Source: Prochlorococcus marinus CUG1415 (GTDB lineage: Bacteria > Cyanobacteriota > Cyanobacteriia > PCC-6307 > Cyanobiaceae). From it: DNA of 64,000 nt. A model generated the notes under the pieces. That model ran no database searches, was not told the DNA's origin, and was given only the letters and a program-made list of their open reading frames with translations. The DNA lies in contig NZ_JAAORL010000001.1 of NCBI RefSeq assembly GCF_017696015.1, positions 124,001 through 188,000 of the forward strand, given 5' to 3'. The translations under genes and the position numbers were made by a program. This document shows, piece by piece, positions 16,060-25,555 of the stretch. Position 1 is the first letter of the stretch, and each line of letters starts with the position of its first letter.

Positions 16060-16178
16060 ATTTTTACAATAGAAGCAAATTAATGCTTGTCTTAATTTTT
16101 AACTATAATAATAAATGTTATAGACTTTTTAAATAGTTATTTTTTAAATTACTATATTAATTTTATTAGATCTAAGAA

Positions 16179-16700
16179 GTGCCTAGTAATCAAAACAGAG
16201 ACAACTTTATTGATAAAGCTTTTACTGTAATTGCTGAATCTATAGTTAAAATTATGCCGATTGCAGAGAAGGAAAAAAAAGCTTACATTTATTATAGAGA
16301 TGGTCTAGCTGCTCAAAATAATGGGGATTATTCGGAAGCATTAGAGTATTATAAAGAGAGTTTATTGCTTGAAGAAAATAAAATAGATAGAGGTGAAACT
16401 CTAAAAAATATGGCAATAATATATATGAGTAACGGTGAAGAGGATTTGTCTATTGAAACGTATCAAAAAGCATTAGTTGAAAATCCTAAACAACCATCAT
16501 GTCTTAAGAATATAGGTTTAATTTATGAGAAAAGGGGAAGGTATGCGGAACAAAATGGTGATTTAGACCAGAGAGATATTTGGTTTGATAAAGCTGCTGA
16601 AGTATGGTCTAAAGCAGTAAGATTATATCCTGGTGGCTATCTTGATATTGAGAATTGGCTGAAAAACTCAGGAAGAAGTTCTATTGATACCTATCTCTAA
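16179..16700 (+). CDS. ycf3: Photosystem I assembly protein Ycf3
   Basis: A 173-residue TPR protein that chaperones PsaA/PsaB during photosystem I assembly on the stromal side. The family start ([20 protein letters not shown]) follows a GTG initiator at 16179. Three TPRs are visible ([47 protein letters not shown]). Length is typical. It is divergent from the copper ATPase and converges on radA. Confidence 0.95.
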   Translation: MPSNQNRDNFIDKAFTVIAESIVKIMPIAEKEKKAYIYYRDGLAAQNNGDYSEALEYYKESLLLEENKIDRGETLKNMAIIYMSNGEEDLSIETYQKALVENPKQPSCLKNIGLIYEKRGRYAEQNGDLDQRDIWFDKAAEVWSKAVRLYPGGYLDIENWLKNSGRSSIDTYL

Positions 16701-16707
16701 TAAATAT

Positions 16708-18057
16708 TTACTTTAATAAGGCATACTCAACTGCTTCTTTAATATTAGAAATTTCTTTGATATTGATTAAATTTTTAAAATTATTTCGATCCTCCTCTAA
16801 TATTGGTACCACGATATTTTTGATCCCTAGTCTTGCAGCCTCTTCTATCTTTGTTCGAAGGTTATTCGATTTTCTCACTTGACCGCTCAAACCCAATTCT
16901 CCAATAAATGAGCTACTCGCTAAAGGAGGGATATTTTTTAAACTTGATATAATTGATATTGCTACACCTAAGTCAGATGAAGGATCATTTATCTCAAAAC
17001 CACCTCCAGTAGCTACATAACAATCAAATTCAGATAATTTAATACCCACGTGTTTTTCAATAACAGCTAGAATTTGATGTAATCTGTTGATGCTAATTCC
17101 AGTTGTGGTTCGTCTTGGGTTACTATAAAAAGTTTTATTTACCAGAGCTTGAATATCTACTGCGAATGGCCTAGTACCTTCATTAGTAATCGTAGTTGTT
17201 ACTCCTGAAATATTTTCTTTATTTGTAAAGATTGAACTTGGATTGTTTATCTCTCTTAGTCCTTCTTCAAGCATTTCAAAAATTCCGATTTCAAAGGTCG
17301 ATCCAAATCGATTTTTTATACCTCTTAGTAATCTATGTGAGGAAATATTATCTCCTTCAAAGTTTATTACTACATCAACTAAATGCTCTAGAGTTTTTGG
17401 ACCAGCTAAAGCCCCATCTTTAGTAACATGACCAATTACTAGAAGTGCAATATTATTGTTTTTAGCCAGATTTTGTAATTCAGATGAACAAGCTCTAACT
17501 TGAGAAACTGATCCTGGCGAACTTTCCATCTCATGATTATGGATAGCTTGGATACTATCAATAATTGCAAAACTTGGATTTACACTTTTGATCTCTTCAA
17601 TAATTAGGGATAAATTAGTTTCTGCAAAAATTTTCAAATCAATACTATTTTGATTTAATCTTTCCCATCTGATTTTTACTTGTTCTAAAGATTCTTCTGC
17701 AGTAACGTATAAAACTTTCTTATTGAGAGATATTTGTCCTGCTGATTGAAGAACGATTGTGCTTTTACCTATACCTGGCTCTCCTCCTAGTAGAACAACA
17801 GATCCAGGGACTATCCCACCTCCAAGAACTCTATCAAATTCCTTGAATCCAGTGGTAAATCTTGAAATTTTTTGAGATGAAATTTCATTAAATGGTATAG
17901 CTTTCTTACTATTTTTTATTGTTTTATATGTAGAACTCTTGCTTTTAATTTCTTCAACAATGGAATTCCATGAGTTGCAATTAAGGCATTTCCCAAAGTA
18001 TTGAGAAGTTTCAGTTCCACAATTTTGACAAATAAAAGTTGACAATTTGCTAGACAT
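16708..18057 (-). CDS. radA: DNA repair protein RadA/Sms
   Basis: A branch-migration ATPase for recombination intermediates. The 449-residue protein has the N-terminal C4 zinc finger (CQNCGTETSQYFGKCLNC), Walker A (GGEPGIGKSTIVLQ), the RadA-specific KNRFG motif (GIKNRFGSTFE) and a C-terminal Lon-like domain (GLSGQVRKSNN). It is divergent from rpaB across about 110 bp. Confidence 0.95.
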   Translation of the reverse strand: MSSKLSTFICQNCGTETSQYFGKCLNCNSWNSIVEEIKSKSSTYKTIKNSKKAIPFNEISSQKISRFTTGFKEFDRVLGGGIVPGSVVLLGGEPGIGKSTIVLQSAGQISLNKKVLYVTAEESLEQVKIRWERLNQNSIDLKIFAETNLSLIIEEIKSVNPSFAIIDSIQAIHNHEMESSPGSVSQVRACSSELQNLAKNNNIALLVIGHVTKDGALAGPKTLEHLVDVVINFEGDNISSHRLLRGIKNRFGSTFEIGIFEMLEEGLREINNPSSIFTNKENISGVTTTITNEGTRPFAVDIQALVNKTFYSNPRRTTTGISINRLHQILAVIEKHVGIKLSEFDCYVATGGGFEINDPSSDLGVAISIISSLKNIPPLASSSFIGELGLSGQVRKSNNLRTKIEEAARLGIKNIVVPILEEDRNNFKNLINIKEISNIKEAVEYALLK

Positions 18058-18164
18058 TTAGTTTCTGAATAAATTAATGGAACTAGAATGTTTGGGATAT
18101 TGCCCCTCTACAAGTTAGATTAGGTTAATAATAAATTCTCTTACTGATTAGCTAATAGAAACAA

Positions 18165-18911
18165 ATGGCGTTATCTAGTCAAACTAAAGAAACAATACTT
18201 GTCGCAGATGATGAGGCAAGTATTAGAAGAATTCTGGAGACGCGTCTCTCCATGATTGGTTACAAAGTTGTAACTGCATGTGATGGTAAAGAAGCAATAA
18301 AGTTATTTAAAGATTATGAGCCTGATTTAGTAGTACTTGATGTAATGATGCCAAAGTTAGATGGTTATGGTGTTTGTCAAGAATTAAGAAAAGATTCTGA
18401 TGTTCCAATTGTTATGTTAACTGCATTAGGAGATGTTGCAGATAGGATAACAGGTTTAGAATTAGGGGCTGATGATTATGTAGTAAAACCATTCAGTCCT
18501 AAGGAATTAGAAGCTAGAATTAGGTGCGTTTTACGAAGAATTGATAAAGACCAAATTCCTGGGATGCCTAATTCAGGATTAATTTTGGTTACTGATATAA
18601 AAATTGATACAAATCGAAGACAAGTTTTTAAAAGCGATGAGAGAATCAGATTAACTGGTATGGAATTTAGTCTTTTAGAGCTTTTGGTAAGTAGGTCAGG
18701 AGAGCCATTTAGTAGAGGAGAGATTTTAAAAGAGGTTTGGGGATATACACCCGAGAGACATGTAGATACAAGAGTCGTCGATGTACACATATCAAGATTA
18801 AGATCTAAACTTGAGGCTGATCCAGCAAATCCTGAATTGATATTAACCGCAAGAGGTACAGGATATCTTTTTCAGCGAATTGTAGATATTGCTCCTTTTG
18901 ATGGTAAATAA
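18165..18911 (+). CDS. rpaB: Two-component response regulator RpaB (Ycf27)
   Basis: An OmpR-family regulator of high-light and redox-responsive genes. The 248-residue protein has receiver motifs ADDEAS, phospho-Asp in LVVLDVMMPKLDGYG and VKPFSPKEL. The winged helix includes RLTGMEFSLLELLV and VDVHISRLRSKLE. These match RpaB/Ycf27. plsX begins at the very next base after its stop, so regulator and lipid genes appear cotranscribed. Confidence 0.94.
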   Translation: MALSSQTKETILVADDEASIRRILETRLSMIGYKVVTACDGKEAIKLFKDYEPDLVVLDVMMPKLDGYGVCQELRKDSDVPIVMLTALGDVADRITGLELGADDYVVKPFSPKELEARIRCVLRRIDKDQIPGMPNSGLILVTDIKIDTNRRQVFKSDERIRLTGMEFSLLELLVSRSGEPFSRGEILKEVWGYTPERHVDTRVVDVHISRLRSKLEADPANPELILTARGTGYLFQRIVDIAPFDGK

Positions 18912-20318
18912 ATGGGGAAAGAAACTGTACAGAAAATTAATAAGTCCAGAGCTATCAGAAGATTAGTTATTTGGTATAAAAGAAACTCGGCTGTAACTTC
19001 AATAGTAGATACTGCAGCTAGTTCTGCAGTAACGGCGAGTAATGTTGCTGGTAACGTAGTTTCTAGTGCTGGATCTGTAGTAAGCACAGCTAGTAATGTT
19101 GCAGGTAATGTTGCAGGTAATGTAGTTTCAAGCGCTGAGTCTGTTGTGAATACTGCAAGTACCGTAGTTTCAAATGCTAGTTCATTGGCTAGGAATACAT
19201 TACAGCCATTGGTTTTTGACCCATTAAAAAGATTACAAAATAGCGATAATATTTTAGATAAAGGGTATGACACGCAATCTAAGAGAATTTGGATCGCTGT
19301 TGATGGTATGGGTGGAGATTATGCTCCTGGCCCAATTCTCGAGGGTTGCCTTGACGCTATAAGTAGATTTCCGATAAATATCAAGTTTGTTGGCAAAATT
19401 GACAAAGTTAAAAATGCAGCAGATAAAATTGGTTTATTACAATCGCTTGAAAAAGAAATAGAAAATAATCGTCTTGAATTAATTGATAGTGGAGAGCCTA
19501 TAGGGATGAATGAAGAAGCTACTGCAGTGAGAAAAAAGAAAAACGCAAGTATAAATGTTGCTATGGATTTAGTAAAAAATAATAAAGCCCAAGCTGTTTA
19601 TTCAGCTGGTAATTCGGGAGCGATGATGGCTTCTGCTATATTTAGAATTGGTAGATTGAAAGGGATTGAGAGACCAGCTATAGGCGCATTATTTCCAACA
19701 AGGGATCAAACTCGCCCTGTATTAGTTTTAGATGTTGGTGCAAATACTGATTGTAAACCCTCTTATCTACATCAGTTTGCTCTTCTCGGGAATATTTATG
19801 CAAAAGATGTTTTACAAGTTAAAAAACCAAGAATTGGTCTTTTAAATATTGGAGAAGAAGAATGCAAAGGTAATGATTTATCCCTAAAAACATTTCAATT
19901 ACTATCTACTGAAAAAAGTTTAGATTTTGGAGGAAATTGTGAGGGTCGAGATGTATTGTCAGGTAGTTTCGATGTAGTCGTATGTGATGGTTTTACCGGC
20001 AATATATTATTAAAATTTCTTGAGTCTGTGGGAGGTGTTTTATTAGATATTTTGAGATCTGAACTGCCAAGAGGGAGAAGGGGTAAAGTTGGTTCAGCTT
20101 TTTTAAAAAGTAATTTAATCAGAATTAAAAAAAGGTTAGATCATGCCGAACATGGAGGAGCCTTATTACTTGGGGTAAATGGTATTTGCGTGATCGGTCA
20201 TGGTAGCAGTAAGTCCTTATCAGTTGTTAGCGCTCTTCGCTTGGCTCACTCGGCAGTGAATCATGACGTAATGGCAAATTTAAATCAACTTCAAAAGCTT
20301 CAAGTTTTAAATTCATAA
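18912..20318 (+). CDS. plsX: Phosphate acyltransferase PlsX with a long repetitive N-terminal extension
   Basis: Makes acyl-phosphate from acyl-ACP for membrane lipid synthesis. The catalytic part begins near residue 126 (IWIAVDGMGGDYAPGP) and has the family motifs ATAVRKKKNAS, YSAGNSGAMMA, LDVGANTD and CDGFTGN. The first 124 residues have no counterpart in ordinary PlsX (about 340 aa). They comprise a basic segment (residues 8-24) and an Ala/Val/Ser/Asn-rich array with recurrent SNVAGNVVSSA-type units (about 40-90). These might form an amphipathic membrane-associating helix. ATG follows the rpaB stop with no gap. fabH, fabD and plsC follow. Confidence 0.93.
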   Translation: MGKETVQKINKSRAIRRLVIWYKRNSAVTSIVDTAASSAVTASNVAGNVVSSAGSVVSTASNVAGNVAGNVVSSAESVVNTASTVVSNASSLARNTLQPLVFDPLKRLQNSDNILDKGYDTQSKRIWIAVDGMGGDYAPGPILEGCLDAISRFPINIKFVGKIDKVKNAADKIGLLQSLEKEIENNRLELIDSGEPIGMNEEATAVRKKKNASINVAMDLVKNNKAQAVYSAGNSGAMMASAIFRIGRLKGIERPAIGALFPTRDQTRPVLVLDVGANTDCKPSYLHQFALLGNIYAKDVLQVKKPRIGLLNIGEEECKGNDLSLKTFQLLSTEKSLDFGGNCEGRDVLSGSFDVVVCDGFTGNILLKFLESVGGVLLDILRSELPRGRRGKVGSAFLKSNLIRIKKRLDHAEHGGALLLGVNGICVIGHGSSKSLSVVSALRLAHSAVNHDVMANLNQLQKLQVLNS

Positions 20319-20372
20319 AACATATTGCGTCAAATTTATGTTTGACTTATATAAGTAACTAAAAAAACTCTT

Positions 20373-21380
20373 TTGAAAGGAATAAAAGTTAACCAGATTG
20401 GAGTCTCATTTAAAGGAATTGGCAGTTATGTACCTGATCAAGTACTAACCAATCAAAAAATTAGTCAAAAGGTAGATACAAGTGATGAATGGATAAAATC
20501 TAGAACTGGCATTTCTGAGAGAAGAATTTCTAGATTAGAAGATAATGTCACTGAGATGGGTTATGAGGCAGCACTAAATGCAATTGAAATGGCTAATTGG
20601 GATATTAAAACGATTGATTTGATTGTTTTAGCTACGTCTACTCCTCATGATTTATTTGGTTCAGCGCCTTCTATTCAAGCTAAATTGGGGGCCTATAATG
20701 CTGTAGCTTTTGATTTAACTGCAGCATGTAGTGGTTTTTTATTCGCTTTAATAACAGCCACCCAATTCTTAAAAGGGGGGAGCTTTAAAAGGGCTATTGT
20801 TATAGGGGCAGATCAATTATCAAGCTTTGTTGATTGGAATGATAGAAGAAGTTGTATTCTCTTTGGAGATGGGGCGGGAGCATTAGCAGTTGAAGCCACA
20901 AATGAATTTGATAATTTCATTGGTTTTGATATGAGAACTGATGGAGAAAGGGGTTCTTTTCTTAATCTTCCATCAACAAATAATAAGGATTCAATAATTG
21001 ATAACATTGATTTTTTAAGTGGAGGTTTTTCTCCAATTCAGATGAATGGACAGGAAGTGTATAAATTTGCAGTTAGAGAAGTTCCTATAATTCTGGAAAA
21101 GTTGTTTAGAAACACAAATTATAGTTCTGATAAAGTTGATTGGCTTGTATTGCATCAAGCTAATCAAAGAATATTAGATTCCGTAGGGGATAGGTTAAAA
21201 ATTCCTAGAGAAAAAATTCTTAGTAATTTAGAAAAATATGGAAATACTTCAGCAGCAACAATTCCACTCATGATGGATGAGGCTATTAGAAATAATAGAA
21301 TTAAACAAAATGATATTATTGCTTCAAGTGGTTTTGGGGCTGGGCTAAGTTGGGGTGCAGCCCTCATTAGATGGGGTTAA
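20373..21380 (+). CDS. fabH: 3-oxoacyl-ACP synthase III
   Basis: Starts fatty acid chains by condensing acetyl-CoA with malonyl-ACP. The 335-residue protein has the catalytic Cys in FDLTAACSGFLFAL, His in WLVLHQANQRI and Asn in KYGNTSAATIP. The start taken is TTG at 20373, giving the family-like KGIKVNQIGVSF; there is no ATG in the correct area, so this start is tentative. It lies between plsX and fabD. Confidence 0.94.
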   Translation: MKGIKVNQIGVSFKGIGSYVPDQVLTNQKISQKVDTSDEWIKSRTGISERRISRLEDNVTEMGYEAALNAIEMANWDIKTIDLIVLATSTPHDLFGSAPSIQAKLGAYNAVAFDLTAACSGFLFALITATQFLKGGSFKRAIVIGADQLSSFVDWNDRRSCILFGDGAGALAVEATNEFDNFIGFDMRTDGERGSFLNLPSTNNKDSIIDNIDFLSGGFSPIQMNGQEVYKFAVREVPIILEKLFRNTNYSSDKVDWLVLHQANQRILDSVGDRLKIPREKILSNLEKYGNTSAATIPLMMDEAIRNNRIKQNDIIASSGFGAGLSWGAALIRWG

Positions 21381-21399
21381 CAACAACAATAGGAACATT

Positions 21400-22296
21400 A
21401 TGACAGTTGCATGGGTATTTCCTGGACAGGGTTCGCAAAAAATTGGAATGGCCAAACAAATTGAAAATTTGCCAAACACAATGGAGAGGTTTAGTTATGC
21501 CTCTGAGATATTTAAGAGGAATTTATTTGATATTTGTACATTAAATTCTGAACCCACAAATCCTCTTAGTGATTTGAATAACACAATAAATACACAAATT
21601 TGTCTTTTTTTAGTTGAATCGATTTTATTAGATGCCTTAAAGGATAACGGGTTCAAACCAACTTATGTTGCTGGGCATAGTCTAGGAGAAATTACGGCAC
21701 TATATTGTGCGGATGTATTTTCATTCGAAGATTGTGTATCACTAATAAAAGTAAGATCTCAATTAATGGTAAATGCTGGGAAAGGATCTATGGCAGCAGT
21801 AATTGGTTTTGATAGAAATCAACTTGATTTATTAGTAAAAAAAATTGATGAAATTGTCATTGCTAATGATAATAGCTCCTCCCAAGTTGTCTTATCAGGA
21901 TCTAATGAAGCATTAGATAATTTATCGAGAGAAATTTCTTGTAAAAGATTCTTGAAATTAAATGTTTCAGGTGCATTTCATTCGCCATTTATGCATGAAC
22001 CTTCAGCAAAATTTGCTGAGTATTTAAAACAGATTAAATTTAAAAATCCTTCTTTTCCAGTCATAAGTAATTATGACCCTTCACTGTGTAGCAATCCAAA
22101 TGAGCTTAAAATTAGATTAGAAAATCAAATGTGTAATGGAGTGAGGTGGCGAGAAACTATGGATTTAATGGCAAAAGATAGTGATCTTCATATTGTTGAA
22201 ATTGGCCCCTCAAATGTACTTAGCGGTTTAGGAAAAAGACATCTGAAGGATGTAAAAATTTCTCAAGTTTCATCTTCTGATCAATTAACTTATTAA
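21400..22296 (+). CDS. fabD: Malonyl-CoA:ACP transacylase
   Basis: Loads malonyl groups on ACP. The 298-residue protein starts at ATG 21400 (MTVAWVFPGQGSQKIGMA); a longer reading from 21355 would overlap fabH and adds unlike residues. The nucleophile Ser is in VAGHSLGEITALY and the catalytic His in VSGAFHSPFM. AGGA sits 6 nt ahead of the ATG. The gene order plsX-fabH-fabD-plsC makes a coherent lipid operon. Confidence 0.94.
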   Translation: MTVAWVFPGQGSQKIGMAKQIENLPNTMERFSYASEIFKRNLFDICTLNSEPTNPLSDLNNTINTQICLFLVESILLDALKDNGFKPTYVAGHSLGEITALYCADVFSFEDCVSLIKVRSQLMVNAGKGSMAAVIGFDRNQLDLLVKKIDEIVIANDNSSSQVVLSGSNEALDNLSREISCKRFLKLNVSGAFHSPFMHEPSAKFAEYLKQIKFKNPSFPVISNYDPSLCSNPNELKIRLENQMCNGVRWRETMDLMAKDSDLHIVEIGPSNVLSGLGKRHLKDVKISQVSSSDQLTY

Positions 22297-22301
22297 TTAG
22301 T

Positions 22302-22922
22302 ATGGACAATGATATTTTTCAAAAATTAATTTATCAATTTATTAGTAAATTTTTTGTATTCCCCATTTATAAATTTGTATTTAAAGGTCATTTAATAGGT
22401 AGAGAGAATATTCCGCAAAAAGATTCTTTTATAATGGTTTCTAATCATGGTTCTTTACTGGATCCGCCTTTATTAGGACATGCTCTTGGACGGAATATAT
22501 CTTTTATGGCCAAGGCAGAGCTTTTTAAAATTCCTTTTCTCGGCTTTGTTATTGAGTCTTGTGGAGCCTATCCTGTAAAGAGAGGAATTGCTGATAAAAA
22601 TACCATTAAAACAGCATGTAAAAAATTATCAAATAACAATTGTATAGGGATTTTTATTGATGGTACTCGTCAAAAAAATGGGCGAGTTAACAAGCCAAAA
22701 CAAGGAGCTGCATTACTAGCCTATAAAAATCAAAAATTATTATTGCCTGTTGCAATCGTTAATTCACATAGATTAGTAAGATTTAAATTCTGTATTCCTT
22801 TCTTTTCAAAAATAGTTATTAAAGTGGGTAAACCTGTTCAACCGCCCCAAAGCTCATCAAGAGATGATCTAAATTCTGTAACCATTTACCTTCAAGATAA
22901 TATTAATAATTTGATTGGATGA
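22302..22922 (+). CDS. plsC: 1-acyl-sn-glycerol-3-phosphate acyltransferase
   Basis: A membrane-associated acyltransferase that converts lysophosphatidic to phosphatidic acid. The 206-residue protein has a hydrophobic N-terminus. Block I is NHGSLLDPPLL (NHxSxxD in place of the usual HxxxxD spacing HGSLLD), block II is GAYPVKRG, and block III is IFIDGTRQ. It is the last gene of the lipid operon, 5 nt after fabD. Confidence 0.9.
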   Translation: MDNDIFQKLIYQFISKFFVFPIYKFVFKGHLIGRENIPQKDSFIMVSNHGSLLDPPLLGHALGRNISFMAKAELFKIPFLGFVIESCGAYPVKRGIADKNTIKTACKKLSNNNCIGIFIDGTRQKNGRVNKPKQGAALLAYKNQKLLLPVAIVNSHRLVRFKFCIPFFSKIVIKVGKPVQPPQSSSRDDLNSVTIYLQDNINNLIG

Positions 22923-22926
22923 ATAT

Positions 22927-23580
22927 TTAATTAATTGGAGAAATGGGGTAAAGTGGAAAAACTTTTTGCCATGAATTTAAATTTGCATTTAACCCCCCTT
23001 TATTTGATAAATCTAATAATGCTTTTAAATCTTCTTCATCCTCATATTTAGCCTCAAAAAAAAGTTCTTTACTGTCCAATTCTTTAATAACTTTTGGTAA
23101 AACTGTTTCTTCTATGAATAGATCCGCTTTTTTTGTTGCGTTATGACAAATTGTGTATTTACCAGCAATAAACCCATCTCGTTTTAATTTTTTATAAATC
23201 CAGAATGATTGTTTATTTGAAAAAATATTATTTTTTGATGCGATTCTTTTTGCCATTATTTCAAATGCACTAAAACTGTCTAAAGGACAACTTATTTGTT
23301 GTGAGATAGTTCTTGCTAAAACTACAATAAGTCTTGAAGCATTAAAATTTGCTGGTCCTATGCTGACAGATATCTTATTCACTTTTCGTAAATTGTCTTT
23401 GGAAATGAATTTGTTAAATTCAACAATCAAGTTGTTACATAAGTCGTTATCAAATTTTTTTATAAATAATGCATCAGATTCGATTTTGTTGGTTTTTCTA
23501 TATCCAAAGCCAAAAGAATTGTCCGTGCTATGAATTACTAATGTTGGGTGGTTTTGTTTTGGTTTGAGATTATGTGTCAT
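22927..23580 (-). CDS. tsaB: tRNA threonylcarbamoyladenosine biosynthesis protein TsaB (YeaZ)
   Basis: A 217-residue ASKHA-fold protein that partners TsaD in making t6A in tRNA. The family signature SIGPANFNASRLIVVLA corresponds to the usual GPGSFTGLRIG region but is diverged. The N-terminal LVIHSTDNSFGFGY matches the nucleotide-fold strand. It lies downstream of ycf34 on the same strand. The assignment rests on overall pattern, since the loop has drifted. Confidence 0.8.
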   Translation of the reverse strand: MTHNLKPKQNHPTLVIHSTDNSFGFGYRKTNKIESDALFIKKFDNDLCNNLIVEFNKFISKDNLRKVNKISVSIGPANFNASRLIVVLARTISQQISCPLDSFSAFEIMAKRIASKNNIFSNKQSFWIYKKLKRDGFIAGKYTICHNATKKADLFIEETVLPKVIKELDSKELFFEAKYEDEEDLKALLDLSNKGGLNANLNSWQKVFPLYPISPIN

Positions 23581-23589
23581 CTATTACCT

Positions 23590-23841
23590 TTAAACAGGCA
23601 ATTCCATTCCTGGATTACATTTAGACCATTTACCAAATTCATTAGTAAAACTTTCACAAGATTGAACATCCCAATCAGTTTTATAAGTACCATTTTTATC
23701 TTTAACTATACTGACATGAATAAACGGTTTTTTTGCTTTAAAATCAGGCGCAGCACAAATATTATCAACATCATGATTGTTTTCCACTTCATGATATGTG
23801 ATACATCTATCAACCCATTTACAGTTGATGCAAATGCACAT
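23590..23841 (-). CDS. ycf34: Ycf34 family protein
   Basis: An 83-residue protein found in cyanobacteria and red plastids. It starts MCICINCKWVDRCITYHEVE, with four cysteines in the first 13 residues and further ones (ICAAPDF, QSCESF, KCNPGME). The family is reported to bind an Fe-S cluster and affect photosynthetic electron transport. It is 14 nt from the divergent CCA-enzyme gene. Confidence 0.9.
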   Translation of the reverse strand: MCICINCKWVDRCITYHEVENNHDVDNICAAPDFKAKKPFIHVSIVKDKNGTYKTDWDVQSCESFTNEFGKWSKCNPGMELPV

Positions 23842-23855
23842 GATTAATAAATAAA

Positions 23856-25076
23856 ATGAAAATTAATAAAATTCTAACCGATCATACACGAATAATTCAT
23901 GAAGTAGAAAGAAGTATAAAATTTTATAATTGGAGTTCTATCTTATCTTTTTTACCTGAGGGATCATATTTAGTTGGTGGTTACATAAGAGACATTATTT
24001 TGGGAAGATTTACTGAAGAGTTAGATGTTGATATTGTTGTACCTTTAAATGCTATTGAAATTGGGAAAAAGATTGCAGAAAATACTGACTCTAAATTGAT
24101 AATCTTGGATAAAAAAAGAGAAGTAGTAAGAATTATTTTTAATCATATTTCAATTGATATTGCTAATCAGATTTCTTCTACTATCGAGGGAGATTTGACT
24201 AATAGGGACTTCTCAATTAATTCAATTGCTTTTTTATTTGATAAGAAGTGTTTGGTTGATCCATTAAATGGCCTAAAAGATCTACAATTTTCTTTGTTGA
24301 GAACATATTCAGAAAAAAATTTATTGGCTGATCCTTTACGAATATTAAGATGTTTGCGTTTTGTTTCAGAATTGAGTTTTAAAATTGATCTAAAGTTAAT
24401 TACTTTTATAAAAAAAAATAAAGGGAACCTATCTCTTGTTGCCAAAGAGAGGATTAATTATGAAATACAGAAAATAGTAAATGGGGCAAATGCCCTTGAG
24501 GCAGTAATTTTGGTAAAAAAATTTAATATCTTTGGATCTGATGAGTTATATAAAGATTCCTTTTTTTTGGATTTAAGGAAAATTAATTTTGAAGTACTGA
24601 ATAATGATGAAAAGGAGACATTTTTACCATTATTTTTTATTACCCAGATTTTAGATGAAGTATCTCTAGAAAAACTTAAATTTAGTAAAGCTGCAATTGC
24701 AAAAACTAAGTTATTGCGAAAATGGCACTTTTTGTTGAAGAACAAAAATATCGCACAGTTAAATGAATTAGATAGATTTGAATTCCATCAAGAATTAGAG
24801 ATTTTTCTTCCATCTTTTATTTTTTATTTACCTCAAAAATTACGCTTTGATTGGCTAAATAGATGGCGTGACAAGGACGATAAATTATTTCATCCCTCAA
24901 ATTTACTTAATGGAGACTTAATTAAAAAAAATTTGAAATTAAAGGATGGGCCTATCTTAGGAAAGCTTTTAAAGTATCTTTCCAAGGAGCTTGCATACAA
25001 AAGATTGAATAATTTTGATGAAGCTATTTATAAAGCAAAGCAATGGATTGAACAAAATGCGCCAAAATGTGATTAA
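23856..25076 (+). CDS. CCA tRNA nucleotidyltransferase / poly(A) polymerase family
   Basis: A class II nucleotidyltransferase of 406 residues. The head-domain active site is YLVGGYIRDIILGR followed by LDVDIVV (DxD). Family motif NRDFSINSIAF and the RNA-binding motif DPLRILRCLRFVSEL are also present. tRNA-Asn in this window lacks an encoded CCA, so such an enzyme is required. Whether this copy adds whole CCA or part of it cannot be told here. Confidence 0.92.
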   Translation: MKINKILTDHTRIIHEVERSIKFYNWSSILSFLPEGSYLVGGYIRDIILGRFTEELDVDIVVPLNAIEIGKKIAENTDSKLIILDKKREVVRIIFNHISIDIANQISSTIEGDLTNRDFSINSIAFLFDKKCLVDPLNGLKDLQFSLLRTYSEKNLLADPLRILRCLRFVSELSFKIDLKLITFIKKNKGNLSLVAKERINYEIQKIVNGANALEAVILVKKFNIFGSDELYKDSFFLDLRKINFEVLNNDEKETFLPLFFITQILDEVSLEKLKFSKAAIAKTKLLRKWHFLLKNKNIAQLNELDRFEFHQELEIFLPSFIFYLPQKLRFDWLNRWRDKDDKLFHPSNLLNGDLIKKNLKLKDGPILGKLLKYLSKELAYKRLNNFDEAIYKAKQWIEQNAPKCD

Positions 25077-25135
25077 ATACACATAGCTTAGTTTTGTTTA
25101 GAAGTTCAGACTTCAAAATTATTTTTTAAAAATTT

Positions 25136-25555
25136 ATGAGCATTCGCATTTACATTGGCAACTTACCACAAGGATTTAATCCAAAAGAATTTGATAAAAT
25201 TTTAAAATCAGTTTCTGATTCAATTAGATTTAAAGCAGTTTTAGATAAAGAAACTAAGGAATGCAGGGGGTTTGGTTTTGCGACAGCAAATAATGAAGAG
25301 AATGCTAATTTATTAATTCAAAAATTAAATGGTTTTGAATTTAATGGTTCCAAAATCAGGGTAGAGCTATCAGAAAAGAAAGATTCTGTTTCCAATAAAA
25401 GAAATAGTGGCAACCTTAATAAGAATAAAAAAAGGAAAGATTTCAAGAAAATTGTACACAGTGATGCTCCTAATCTTGAAGCACCTGATCTAAGATGGGC
25501 GGGTGAACTATCTAAATTAAAAGATTTGTTGGCTAACCAAAAGACACCTGCTTAA
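25136..25555 (+). CDS. RRM-type RNA-binding protein
   Basis: A 139-residue protein with one RNA-recognition motif at residues 2-80: RNP2 IRIYIGNLP, RNP1 ECRGFGFATA. A basic linker (KNKKRKDFKK) and a short acidic tail follow. Cyanobacterial Rbp proteins of this kind are linked to RNA binding and stress. Its stop lies at the base before the crtB stop on the other strand. Confidence 0.9.
   Translation: MSIRIYIGNLPQGFNPKEFDKILKSVSDSIRFKAVLDKETKECRGFGFATANNEENANLLIQKLNGFEFNGSKIRVELSEKKDSVSNKRNSGNLNKNKKRKDFKKIVHSDAPNLEAPDLRWAGELSKLKDLLANQKTPA

Noticed and set aside
18872-19273. 133-codon minus-strand frame opposite the start of plsX
   Set aside because: Its repetitive Ala/Thr/Leu sequence is the antisense image of the plsX N-terminal repeats, and it has no ribosome site.
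20329-20346. GTCAAA/TTTGAC hairpin between plsX and fabH as a terminator
   Set aside because: The stem is only 6 bp with no T-run, and the genes appear to belong to one lipid operon.
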